Position numbers and translations under genes: made by a program
NCBI GenBank assembly: GCA_018780265.1
Contig: JADMJV010000019.1
Location: 1-64,000 of the forward strand
DNA length: 64,000 nt
From: a bacterium
Lineage (GTDB): Bacteria > Vulcanimicrobiota > Xenobia > Xenobiales > JADMJV01
Direction: 5' to 3'
In this document: piece after piece, positions 43,320 to 54,100 of the stretch
Layout: every line of letters starts with the position of its first letter
How positions within the stretch are numbered: position 1 is the stretch's first letter
Notes under the pieces: generated by a model
The model's input: only the letters and a program-made list of their open reading frames with translations
The model's database searches: none
Told to the model about the DNA's origin: nothing

Positions 43320-44062
43320 TGCTTCCCCCAACGTTGGCGCACCGCTTCGTACAGCACAGCGGCGGCGCTGGCGGCCACGTTCAGCGATTCAATCTGGCCC
43401 AACATCGGGAGTTTCACGCGTTGATTGCAGCGTCGCAAAACGGCCTCGCTGATACCGTCGCCCTCGGCCCCCAGCACAAGCACGCTGGGACGGGTCCAGT
43501 CCAGGCTCCAATAAGGGTTTTCGGCATCGGGAGTGGTGGCCACAACCTGGACCCCCTCCTCGGCCAGACTACCCAACAGCCGTTCCAACCGGTCGGCGCG
43601 GGCGACTTTGAGGTAGGCATCCGCACCCGCGCTGGTCTTGCTGACGGTAGCCGAAAGCGGGCAACTCCCGGCCGCTGACATCACTACCCCCTGGACTCCA
43701 GCCCCTTCGGCGGTGCGCAACAGCGCCCCAAAATTTCCCGGGTCCTGCACGCCATCCAGAGCCAGCAAAAGCATCTTGTTGGGAGAAACGGCGCTGGCCT
43801 CGAGAATCTCTTGCCAACTGGCAAAGCTACGCTCGCCCAGACTGGCCACCACCCCCTGATGGTTGGCCCTGCGCGTCAAAGAGTCCAGGCGCTCGCGCTG
43901 ACTGCGCACCACCGGAATAGCCTGCTCCTTGGCCAGGGCAAAGAATTCCTTGCTTAGACCGGCCCCGTCGGCCAGCACGTAAATGCGTTGCAGAGGCGCT
44001 TCTTTGCGCAAAAACTCCAGCACGGTACGCTTGCCCCAGATCAGGGACTGCTGCGTTTCCAT
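43316..44062 (-). CDS. rlmB: TrmH-family 23S rRNA 2'-O-ribose methyltransferase (RlmB-like)
   Basis: A 248-residue SpoU/TrmH-type methyltransferase. It has an N-terminal RNA-binding part (WGKRTVLEFLRKEAPLQRIY) and the SPOUT knot signatures: ALDGVQDPGNFGALLRTAEG, then SAAGSCPLSATVSKTSAGA, then VLVLGAEGDGISEAVLRRCN and LPMLGQIESLNVAASAAAVL. The likely target is G2251 of 23S rRNA, by resemblance to RlmB. The start lies inside the 3-prime end of cysS (22-base overlap), a common cysS-rlmB arrangement. Confidence 0.92.
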   Translation of the reverse strand: METQQSLIWGKRTVLEFLRKEAPLQRIYVLADGAGLSKEFFALAKEQAIPVVRSQRERLDSLTRRANHQGVVASLGERSFASWQEILEASAVSPNKMLLLALDGVQDPGNFGALLRTAEGAGVQGVVMSAAGSCPLSATVSKTSAGADAYLKVARADRLERLLGSLAEEGVQVVATTPDAENPYWSLDWTRPSVLVLGAEGDGISEAVLRRCNQRVKLPMLGQIESLNVAASAAAVLYEAVRQRWGKQ

Positions 44063-45486
44063 CGCACCCCCTGTGGTGTATCTTCGAGCACAATTCCCTG
44101 GTCGGCCAGCAGTTTGCGAATTTCGTCAGAGCGTGCAAAATTCTTGGTCTTGCGGGCCTGCTGGCGCTCCTCGATGAGGAGTTCAATCTCGCTGTCCAGC
44201 GGTCCAGTTTGAATCCTTTTGGCCAGGTCCAATCCGAGCACCTGATCCAACTCCAGCCACAGGTCGACGCAGGCTTGACCGGCCTGACCACTGACGGGGC
44301 CCTCATCCATGAGTTTGTTGACGCCTGTGATGAACTCAAAAAGCCGGGCCAGACCTTCGGCGATGTGCAGGTCGTTGTCCATGGCCTCAACAAATCCGCT
44401 GCGAGCCTGATTCACCAACTCGCCCACCCGGTCGTCATGGGCCCCCGCCCCGCCCTGACACTCCCCGCAGCGCCGTAAAAAGTCGCTGATGCGCTCGAGC
44501 GCCTTTTCGTCCTGGTGCAGGCCGTCATACTTAAAGTTGAGACGGCTGCGGTAATGCACGCTCAGCAGCGCGTAGCGCACCACCGATGGTTCGTAGGCGC
44601 GCCCACTCGGATTTTGGTCAGCACGGAGCAGATCGCGGAGGGTGATAAAGTTCCCCTTCGATTTGCTCATCTTGGCACTCTCCACCTGAAGATGCTCGGA
44701 GTGCAGCCAGTAGGTGACAAACTTCGTGCCGCTAAAAGCCTCAGACTGAGCGATCTCGTTCTGATGGTGAGGAAAGATATTGTCCACTCCACCGCAGTGA
44801 ATGTCAAACGAGTCCCCCAGATAGGCGCGGCTCATGGCGGAGCACTCGATATGCCAGCCGGGCCGCCCTTTGCCCAGGTCAGGATATTGATCCCAAAAGA
44901 CGTGACCGTCTCCTTCGTCCCAGGCTTTCCACAAGGCAAAATCGCAAGCCCGGTCTTTTTCATACTCATCCTGGGCCACGCGAGCGCCGCACACTAATTC
45001 ATCCACCTGGATATTGGCCAGCTTCCCGTAACCTGGGAACTTGGCGATATTGAAGTAGATAGAGCCGTCTTCTGAGCGATAAGCGATTCCCTTGCTCAAC
45101 AGGTCCCGGATCATTTCCACCATACCGTCCACGAAGTCAGTAGCCCGGGGATAATGTTCGGCGGCCTCGATGTTGAGCGTTTTCAGGTCCTCGAAGAAGG
45201 CCTGGCAATAGGGTGCGGTGTACTCTTTAAAGTGAACGCCTGCCGCCTCGGCCTTCTTGATAATCTTGTCTTCCACGTCGGTCAGGTTCATCACCTGAGT
45301 CACCTGAAATCCACGGTATTTGAGGTAGCGCCGCAGCAAGTCTTCGAAGACATAAGTGCGGAAATTACCAATGTGGGCATAGTCGTGAACGGTGGGTCCA
45401 CACGTGTAAAGACTCACCTTTCCGGGCTGCCGAGGAGTAAATTCCTCGAGGCTGCGCGTGAGAGTATTAAAAAACTTGACAGCCAT
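44041..45486 (-). CDS. cysS: Cysteinyl-tRNA synthetase
   Basis: A 481-residue class I cysteinyl-tRNA synthetase. It has LYTCGPTVHDYAHIGNFRTY with the zinc Cys and HIGN motif, the second zinc-site region GWHIECSAMSRAYLGDSFDI, KMSKSKGNFITLRD near the middle, and a C-terminal helical domain. ATG 45486 (start VKFFNTLTRSLEEF) lies two bases after the leuS stop; the upstream open frame is only the leuS 3-prime end. It is co-transcribed with leuS and rlmB. Confidence 0.97.
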   Translation of the reverse strand: MAVKFFNTLTRSLEEFTPRQPGKVSLYTCGPTVHDYAHIGNFRTYVFEDLLRRYLKYRGFQVTQVMNLTDVEDKIIKKAEAAGVHFKEYTAPYCQAFFEDLKTLNIEAAEHYPRATDFVDGMVEMIRDLLSKGIAYRSEDGSIYFNIAKFPGYGKLANIQVDELVCGARVAQDEYEKDRACDFALWKAWDEGDGHVFWDQYPDLGKGRPGWHIECSAMSRAYLGDSFDIHCGGVDNIFPHHQNEIAQSEAFSGTKFVTYWLHSEHLQVESAKMSKSKGNFITLRDLLRADQNPSGRAYEPSVVRYALLSVHYRSRLNFKYDGLHQDEKALERISDFLRRCGECQGGAGAHDDRVGELVNQARSGFVEAMDNDLHIAEGLARLFEFITGVNKLMDEGPVSGQAGQACVDLWLELDQVLGLDLAKRIQTGPLDSEIELLIEERQQARKTKNFARSDEIRKLLADQGIVLEDTPQGVRWKRSSP

Positions 45487-45488
45487 CG

Positions 45489-48116
45489 TTAAACGACCAG
45501 ATTGACCATGCGTTTGGGAATCACCACGACCTTCTTGGTCTCCTTGCCCTCCAGCCACTCGGCCACGGCCTGACGGGCCAGCTGCTCCAGGTCGGCACTC
45601 GAGATATTTAGCGGAACCATCAGTTTGGCACGCAGCTTTCCGTTGACTTGAACAGGCATTTCAATGGTGTCGTCAATCAGCAGACTTTCTTCATACGTTG
45701 GCCAGGCATGGTAGGCCAGCGTTTGGGAGTGGCCCAGTCGCTGCCAGAGCTCTTCGGCCATATGGGGGGCAAAGGGGGCCAGAATCAGCACCAGGCGCTC
45801 CCTTTGCGAATGCGAAAGTGGCTCGGCGCCTGCCGTGGAAGCCTCATTGAGGAAGATCATCATGGCCGAGATGGCCGTGTTGAAGGCCATGCGCTCCATG
45901 TCGTCGCCGACTTTCTTGATACAGCGGTGCAGGGCCCGTTCCAGACCGGGGGCGTCCTGAGCGGCAGGAGGCCGCACTTCACCGGTCTCCTCATCGATGA
46001 TCAGGCGCCAGACTCGCTGCAAAAAGCGCGACACGCCGCCCACATCTTTGGAGTTCCAGGGCTTGGCGATGTCCAGCGGACCCATGAACATCTCATACAT
46101 GCGAAAAGCGTCGGCCCCGTGCTCGCCCAGGATATCGTCAGGGTTGACCACATTCTTGAGCGATTTGCTCATTTTGGCAACCACCTGACGCACCGGTCGG
46201 CCGTTGGCCTGGAAGGCGCCGTCGACTTCGGTGACCAGATCGGAGGCGATCAATTTCTTCTCCACTTCGTCTTCGTAGGCGAAAGCCAGGATCAGACCCT
46301 GGTGGAACAATTTGCGAAAGGGTTCGGCCGTGCTCACATAGCCTCGATCAAAGAGAACCTTATGCCAGAAGCGTGCGTAGAGCAGATGCAGAACAGCGTG
46401 CTCGCGTCCCCCCACATACAGATCGACGGGCATCCAGTATTTTTCTCGCTCTGCATTCCAGGGCTGATCCGGGTTGCGAGGGTCGATAAAGCGCAGGTAG
46501 TACCAGCAAGAACCGGCCCAGTTGGGCATGGTATTGGTCTCCCGCAAAGCATCACGACCATCGCTATCCTTGCAATTGAGCCACTCGCGGGCCTTGGCCA
46601 GCAAGGGCTCTGGATTGCCGCTCGGACGGAAATCTTCAAGTTCGGGCAATTCTACCGGCAACAGGGAATCGGCCACCAGTTCGCTGGTTCCGTCCTGGCG
46701 GTGAATGATAGGAAAAGGCTCGCCCCAATAGCGCTGGCGCGAGAAGATCCAATCCCTCAGGCGGTACTGGGTTTTGCCCCTGCCCAGACCGCGCTGCTCA
46801 AGTTCGGCAATCATTTTGCGCTTGGCCTCCAGGGTGGGCAATCCGTCGATCCAGGGACTGTTGACAGCCACTCCCTCACCCGCAAAACAGCCGTCGTGGC
46901 TGGTGGGAGGTTGGACGACCTCCACAATGGGCAGGCCAAACAGAGTGGCAAATTCATGGTCACGCTCGTCGTGGGCGGGTACGGCCATCAAGGCGCCGGT
47001 TCCGTAAGTGGCCAGCACATAATCCGAAATCCAAATCGGAATGCGCTCTCCGTTGACCGGGTTAAGCGCATAACTGCCCAGAGCCACGCCGGTTTTCTCT
47101 TTGTTGGCCGAGCGTTCTAATTCGCTTTTCGAGGCCGTGCGCAATACATACTCGTGAACCGCGTCGCTGTTTTCCCTGGTGGTAAGCTTGGTCACCAGAT
47201 TGTGTTCGGGGGCCAAGACCATAAAGGTGGCTCCATAGAGGGTGTCGGGGCGGGTGGTGAAGACGCGAATGGTATCGCTTCCGTCAGCCACCTGAAAATC
47301 AACCTCTGCGCCCTGACTCTCCCCGATCCACTCACGCTGCTGCTTTTTGGTCTCATCGGGCCATTCTACCTGGTCCAAGTCTCGCAACAAACGTCCGGCA
47401 TAGGCCGTGATGCGCAACATCCATTGCCTCAACGGCAGACGCATGCAGGGATGACTGCCTCGTTCGGAACGACCGTCGATGACTTCCTCGTTCGCCAGTA
47501 CGGTGCCCAGGGCCGAGCACCACCACACAGCCATTTCATCGATGTAGGCGAGGCGACGCCCGTCCACGTAAGCCCGTTTCTGAGCCGCCGTCAGTCCATC
47601 GGGGATGGGCAGCTCGGAGATGGGTCTGCCCTTGACCAACTCGTTGTCATACCAGGTTTCATAGAGCAGCGAGAAAATCCACTGGGTCCAGCGCACGTAC
47701 TGAGGATGGGTGGTGGCCAGCTCGCGATCCCAATCGTAGGAAAATCCGAGGGCCTGGATTTGACGGCGGAAGTTGTCGATGTTCTGGCGGGTGGTAATCG
47801 AAGGGTGGGTGCCCGTCTGCACGGCATACTGTTCGGCCGGCAGTCCAAATGCGTCCCAGCCCATCGGATGAAGAACATTAAACCCCTTCATCCGCTTGTA
47901 ACGAGCCAGGATGTCGGTGGCCGTATAGCCCTCGGGATGACCCACGTGCAGACCAGCCCCACTGGGATAGGGGAACATGTCGAGTACATAGTACTTGGGG
48001 CGGGTGGCGTCAAAGTCCGGATCGCCCGGATTGGGGGTGCGAAAAGTGCTGTTGCGCAGCCAATAATCCTGCCATTTGGGTTCCAGAGTGGCAGGTTGAT
48101 AACGATGGCTGGACAT
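45489..48116 (-). CDS. leuS: Leucyl-tRNA synthetase
   Basis: An 875-residue class I leucyl-tRNA synthetase. Landmarks are the HIGH-type PSGAGLHVGHPEGYTATDI, the editing domain (CP1) TTRPDTLYGATFMVL and GTGALMAVPAHDERDHEFA, the zinc-independent central part, KMSKSLKNVVNPDDI, and the C-terminal LPVQVNGKLRAKLMV-type end (MPVQVNGKLRAKLM). AGGAG lies seven bases upstream of the ATG. Editing residues are present, so proofreading is expected. It heads the leuS-cysS-rlmB operon. Confidence 0.97.
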   Translation of the reverse strand: MSSHRYQPATLEPKWQDYWLRNSTFRTPNPGDPDFDATRPKYYVLDMFPYPSGAGLHVGHPEGYTATDILARYKRMKGFNVLHPMGWDAFGLPAEQYAVQTGTHPSITTRQNIDNFRRQIQALGFSYDWDRELATTHPQYVRWTQWIFSLLYETWYDNELVKGRPISELPIPDGLTAAQKRAYVDGRRLAYIDEMAVWWCSALGTVLANEEVIDGRSERGSHPCMRLPLRQWMLRITAYAGRLLRDLDQVEWPDETKKQQREWIGESQGAEVDFQVADGSDTIRVFTTRPDTLYGATFMVLAPEHNLVTKLTTRENSDAVHEYVLRTASKSELERSANKEKTGVALGSYALNPVNGERIPIWISDYVLATYGTGALMAVPAHDERDHEFATLFGLPIVEVVQPPTSHDGCFAGEGVAVNSPWIDGLPTLEAKRKMIAELEQRGLGRGKTQYRLRDWIFSRQRYWGEPFPIIHRQDGTSELVADSLLPVELPELEDFRPSGNPEPLLAKAREWLNCKDSDGRDALRETNTMPNWAGSCWYYLRFIDPRNPDQPWNAEREKYWMPVDLYVGGREHAVLHLLYARFWHKVLFDRGYVSTAEPFRKLFHQGLILAFAYEDEVEKKLIASDLVTEVDGAFQANGRPVRQVVAKMSKSLKNVVNPDDILGEHGADAFRMYEMFMGPLDIAKPWNSKDVGGVSRFLQRVWRLIIDEETGEVRPPAAQDAPGLERALHRCIKKVGDDMERMAFNTAISAMMIFLNEASTAGAEPLSHSQRERLVLILAPFAPHMAEELWQRLGHSQTLAYHAWPTYEESLLIDDTIEMPVQVNGKLRAKLMVPLNISSADLEQLARQAVAEWLEGKETKKVVVIPKRMVNLVV

Positions 48117-48187
48117 AGCTTGACTCCTAGCTGGATCTTGAAAATAGACTCTACGCCTTATCCAGCCGACCTGGCTTCCCTGCTTAT

Positions 48188-51100
48188 TCAGGCTTCCAGC
48201 CAGGCGCCCAAAGCCTCCGCCGAGACGCCCGCCATGGCCAATCGATGGGCGGGCAGGTCAACCCAACGGCGGAGGCATTCGGCCAGGGCCATCTCCAGGT
48301 CAGGATTGCGGCCAACCTCCGCGCGAGGCAGGGAAAGGAAGTAATCCAGGGTCTTGCCTTCCCAGGTGAGTCGCGTCAGGCTTTCATCGGCGGCCCGCCG
48401 GTCCATGATGTCCATTAACGAAATCCAGGTGGAACTGTCAAAATCATCAATGCGCAGACACACAGCGCAGTGGGGCACCAATTCAAAGAGCATCTCGGGG
48501 ACCCGGCTATGCTCGGCCAACAAGGCCAGCCAGATCTGAGCGAAGCGCTCCTGATCGGCCTTGGCTGACACCTCAAACCAGGCCAGCACGGGTTTGAGAT
48601 CAATACCTTCACCCAACTCGGGGTGCCGGTCCAACTGATCCCCCAGCCACATGGCCCAATCCAGCAGCAAGTTTAGCTCGTGGTCCACTTGAAAGCGTTG
48701 CATCAAAAGTTGCAGCACTTCGCGGGCCTGATTCAGTTGCTGTTCGCCGCTGCTGGCCGAACAGGCGCGCTGCAGGTCGTGGATAGCCTCGGCAGCCACG
48801 CTGCGGGCCCGCTGCGGCCAGCCCAGTTGATCCAGCCATTCGGATTGGAATCGCCTCAGACGGGCCCGCTCATAGACGAGCGGCGACGATTCCAGCAACT
48901 CTTCGAGACGGAGCAGGTCCAGCCAGGCGCCAGCGTCATCGGCTTCTGCCTCGACGCGCAGCCACAGCAAGGACCTCAGCAACTCCGGATCCGGCTTGGC
49001 CAGAGACTGCAGACATTCCAGAGCCCGGGAAGCGTCCGCGAATACTGCGGCCGTGAAGCCCAGCGTCAGGCACAGCCGAGCCCTCGATTCCAGCAGTCCT
49101 GCCATCAAGGCGTGACCTTCCGCGCCCAACTCTACCGCACAGGTAGCCACCGCTCTGGCCAGATCTTGCAAGGCCGGGTTGGGCTCGTCCGGGTCCCAAC
49201 GGGCCAGGGCACGTTCCTGGTAGGCGCGGATCAACATTTGCACTGCCTGCCCGGACGGGTCACTCTGGCGCAGCATCTCGGCCACCTGAATCACACGATC
49301 GTAGGCCGCCACCACTCCTGGCTGGTTGTCTTTCTGCAACTGAGCCCGCGCCTGGGTCAACATGGCTTCCAGCAAATTGCCGATCTGCTCCAGTCGACCC
49401 TCGTTGTCCATGCTGCCGGGCTGGCCCAGCAGTTCTTCCACCGCTTCGGCGGTATCGCCCAGGCGCAACAGGACCTCGGCCCGGTGACGGCGGATCTCGG
49501 CCTCAAGAAAGTGGGTCTCCGCCCCCTCCGCGTTGGCGTTGCCGATCAGCAAGAGCGCCTCGCTAAAGCTCTGAGAAGCCTGTTCATCGCCGACCAGACT
49601 GCCCTGCAGAGCCAGGGCTCGAGCCCGCTCCAGGAAATACTCGGCTCGACCAAAGTCTGGCTCCATCAACTCAAGGTCGACCAGGCCGCCCTGCAAATGC
49701 TCCAGGGCCCGTTCCTTCTGACCCAATGACCCCAAAATCTCGGCCGCCTCAAAGCGGGCAGGCGGTAGCAGGCGAAGCACTTCCGGGTCGCCACCCTTCT
49801 CGCTCAAAAAGGTGAGCAGATCAACGGCCTGATTGGCATCAGCCAGGGCCGCTTCTTCCTCTCCCAGCAGACGGAAAGTGCGAGCTCTGCCCAAATGAGC
49901 CTCGGCCAGTCGTGGAAGCAACTGGTAGTGGCCCTGGTCATCGACCAACTGATTGTATAGCTCCAGGGCCCGACCGTGAGCGGCCAGGGCCAGATCGCCG
50001 GCCGGTTGAACCCGACCGAGCAACGATTCCAATAGCGCCCGATTCTCTAATTGGGTGTGTTCGATTCCCAGGTTGACAAAAGCCAGGCAGGATTCAATCT
50101 GCTCCACCGCCTGATCGGCCTGGCCCATGTGCAAATTGAGTTGCGAGAGCAACACCACCGTATCGACCATCACATTCACTGCCGGATTGTTGGGCTGCTG
50201 CCCCCATTGGCCGGACTGATTGGTGACGTAGTGATAGGCCAGCGACAGGTCTCGCTTGGCGGACTCGGCCCTACCGCGTCGCTGCCAGATGCGCCCGCGC
50301 AACAGCAAGGTCTGACTGAGCCAGGTGGCCAGATCACCGCGTCCTTCTGCTTCGACCAGTTGCAGCATCAGGTCTACGCCGCTCTGAGCAGCCTCAAAGG
50401 CAGCTTCGAGTTGGCCCACATCATAATGCAATTGCCCGCGTCGGCACAATTCTTGGGCGTAGACCCCGCGCAGATCGAGACGTCCCTCGTCGATCAGCTC
50501 TTTCCACAGGGCCGTGGCCTGGTCGGAGGCTTCCAAAGCTTTGCCTTCATCCTCCAAGAGACGATGGGCTTCGGCCAGTTGCGTCTGGGCCTGGGCTTCC
50601 AGCACACGTAACTCGGTCCAACCCTCGTGAAAGCGTTGAAGCAGTTCAAGACAGCGCAAACCGTCATCGCGGGCCAGCAAACCGTCACCGCGGCGGGCCG
50701 CCAAACGGGCACGACTCAGATAAGCCTGGACCAGATCCATGCGCATCCTCGAGCGCAACTGGTCGCGATGGGGTTGATAATGCTGCAGGGCTCGCTTCAG
50801 GTCGGCCTCGGCCTCCTCCAGGCGTCCCATCTCCTGATGCAGCATACTGCGATGATGAAGTGCCAGGGCCCACAAGGGCTCCCAACGAGCTGCGTCGAGA
50901 GCAGCGATGTCGGCATACATGCGGATAGCTTCATCGGAATCTTGCAGGGCCGGCGCGTGTCGACCCAGTTCGCGCAGAATTTCGCTGCGGCGATTGAAGG
51001 CCGCGGCCAGACCATTGGTCAGCTCCGGGCGCTGGTCGACCAGAGGCCGAAACCCTGCGATAGCCTGCTCCACATCGAGCAAGGCTTCGTGAAGACGACC

Positions 51101-54100
51101 CAGTCCGCGATAGGTGAGACCTCGGCTGCTGTAGCTCCACAACTGCTCTTCCAGCACTTGATGCAACTGCAAGGGATTGTGTTCCCGGCCCCATTGAAGG
51201 GCGATCTCCAGCACACTCAACCAACTGGATACCAATTGAATCTTGCGATACCCCTGGCCGGTCCCATCGTAGTGATGGATCTGCTCTTCCTTCCAACGCC
51301 GGAAGTCCTCGCTTTGGAGAGCCGTCCAGGCAGCTTCTCCCGCTCCCGAGCGGGCAATCCAGCCGAGCAGTTCCTCGAGGTTGATATTCAACTCGCCGGT
51401 GGTGTTGAGCTTGACCACCAGGTACTGGCAAAACTGGGAGATGGTCTCGTTTCTATCCGGCAAATTCAGATCGATGACGGCTTGCCAGAGACGCGGGTGA
51501 CGCAGACAGATGCGCGATTCTCCGCGTTCCACGACCAACCAGGCATAGTGTTGCAGAAGTCCCCGCAACGACTGCACCCACATGCCTTCGGTGAGTTCTT
51601 CCAGGGGCAGGCCGTCCTCACCGACGCTCAGCAAGAAGACCACCGGGCGGGCCACTCGGTCTTCCAAAACCTTGTTCAAGACCCATGCGAAGGTGTCGGC
51701 AGGAGCCGGAAGGTCCTTGGAGTGGGAGGCCAGACCCGTCTCCAGCGCCCCCACCCACAGGCGTTGCACCAAAAGATCATCCCCACTTCGCTGAACAAAA
51801 TCCAACAATTGAGGGCGCTGCCATTCCAGGTTCTGCTGTAAAAAATCCAGCTCCAGCTTTTGGTAGGCCAGGTCGTCTCGGGCAATGGGCAATCGCGCAG
51901 GGGGACATGGAGCCGTCCATGACGTGGGCAGTTCTTCTTCGCAAGCACCTACCCACACAAAAGGGCAGGGCAGGGTGAGGTGACACCAGAGCAATTCGTC
52001 CGGTCGGCTAACCTGGTCCTCCAACAATACCAGGCGAACCGCCTCGGTCTGTCCCTGATTGCGTTCGTGAAGTGCGGCGAAGTAGTGGGAAAACAGGTGT
52101 TCGCGCGCGCTGTGGCGTTGCAAGTCGGCCAGCGCCGCCGGGCCCAATGCATGCCAGGGGAAGCCATTTTGATGAAGCTCGTTGATTCGCCAGTTGAGTT
52201 GCTCCAGAGCAAAGTGATCCGAACTGCATACAGGCAGCCAGCCATAGCGATATGTGCCCACCTGAGGTTGACGCATCACCAGGTCGCGCAGCAAGAAACT
52301 CTTGCCCACCGCAGGCGGACCCTGAACCATCAGCCCGCTCCCCGGGGCCACCGACTCGACAAATTCCAGAACCTCGTCAAGCACAAAGAAAGGCGGACGA
52401 TGAGCCGAGCAAGCCTGACGCCAACGCGCCAACAGGACTTCCAAAGCCTCTTCTTGCTGAGTGTCAGGGTCGAGCATGAAGCGCTCGCTGCCCAGCGTGA
52501 TGTAGCCAGACCAGTGACCATCCGGGCGAATGTACAGGTCTGGATCGCAAGCCGTCCATAGCGGCGAACCGGCCACCAGCCATAACTGCAGTGCATCCAA
52601 CAACTCGCGTAGCTGAATTTGAAATTCTGACTGACCGCACTGAATCTGGCCAGAACTCAAGCGAACCCAGAAAGTAATATGCTGCAATCCGATCATGGGA
52701 GCGTCCGGTAAGCCCAGCCAGCGTGCGTGCAACCGCGGCACATCGGGCGCACTGAGCTCGAAAAACAACTGTTGCAACAGGGAGGCCGCCACCTGCTTGG
52801 GATACTCCAGCAGAGCGGTCCAGGCAAAATGCAGCAACTTGACCGACTGACTGGGCGGCACCGGCTGCTGCAGAGCCACTCGCAGCGGCTCGGGCAAAGG
52901 CGCCACTTGAGCCAATCCGGCGCAGGCTACTCGAGCCGTCAACTCCAGCAAGCAGGACAGACCCTGCAGCAGACCCGCGGCCAGATTGCGCCTGGCAGCA
53001 TCGTTCTCAAGTTGCAGATTGGAGTAGTCCAGCACTGCTCGACGGGCCAATTCCATCTGACGCCGAACCCCCGTGGGCAAAGTGGCCGGAAACTCCAGCG
53101 GCCGAGGTCGCCAGCGTGGAGTGGCGGTCACTCTGGGCGAATCAAGACCAAGCAGGGCATCTAAACTCTCATCGAGCGCACCATCGTCCTCGAGCGGTTC
53201 AGGCTCGTTTGATCCTCGCGGCGGCGCGGGCTCATTTCTGGGGGCCTCAATCTTGGGCAACGGTGGCAACGGGGCGGGTGGGAGCACGCGAAACGGCTCC
53301 GGTTCTGACGACTTCACAGGCTCTTCCGGCGTTGGGTAATTCAGCCAGGGCTCGGCCACCTTTTCCACAGCCGGATCCGACGGAGTGGTTCCCAAAATGT
53401 CAGCCAGGCTCTCTTCATACCATTCCGAAGAGGGTAGTTCGGACCCGGCCTGCTTGGGCAAGTCCGACAGGGTGGCCGCCGACTCGGCCAGCACGACTTG
53501 CTCCAGTTCCCAGTTGGGCGCGTAACGACGCCAGGGAGGCGAAGGTAGCAGGGGAAGTTGCTTGCCCCGACCGTCCTCCAAAGTGACCACCAGCAATCCC
53601 TGATTCTGCTGATAGCGCCGGATGAGTTTGACAAACAGGGGCCGACTGGCCCGCAACCACTCTGAGACCACTTCCAGGTAGCGGGATGTGGACCCGGGCA
53701 GCGCCAGAAAATCCTGCTCCCAAATTTCACTTTGCTCGGCCGTGGCGCAATCGTTACCCCATTCACCGGCTATCCCCAGCCATCGGCATTGCAGGCGGGG
53801 GCGCGGCGGGTCCCCGGCTTCAAAAAAACCAAGCCGAAGAAGGGTTCGGAAGCTGGATTGAGGATGCCCCTCCCAAGCCATGACAGCGTAGCGGAGTAAC
53901 TTCAAGGTCTCTGACCAGTTGGGTTCGGGGGGAATGGGCACGCTGCTGCCGTGGAGGCGATCCAGGGCTCCCAGGGCGGCGCCCGCCCAATAACGCATCA
54001 AAAAATCCAGAATCAGCCGCACATTTTGATGAAACTGCTCCGTCTGTCCCTGCTGAAGGGACTCGCTAAGTTGTCTCAACAAATACTTCAAGTGAGCGGG

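Noticed and set aside
45648..47120. 490-residue plus-strand frame opposite leuS
   Set aside because: Antisense shadow; leuS is unambiguous on the minus strand.
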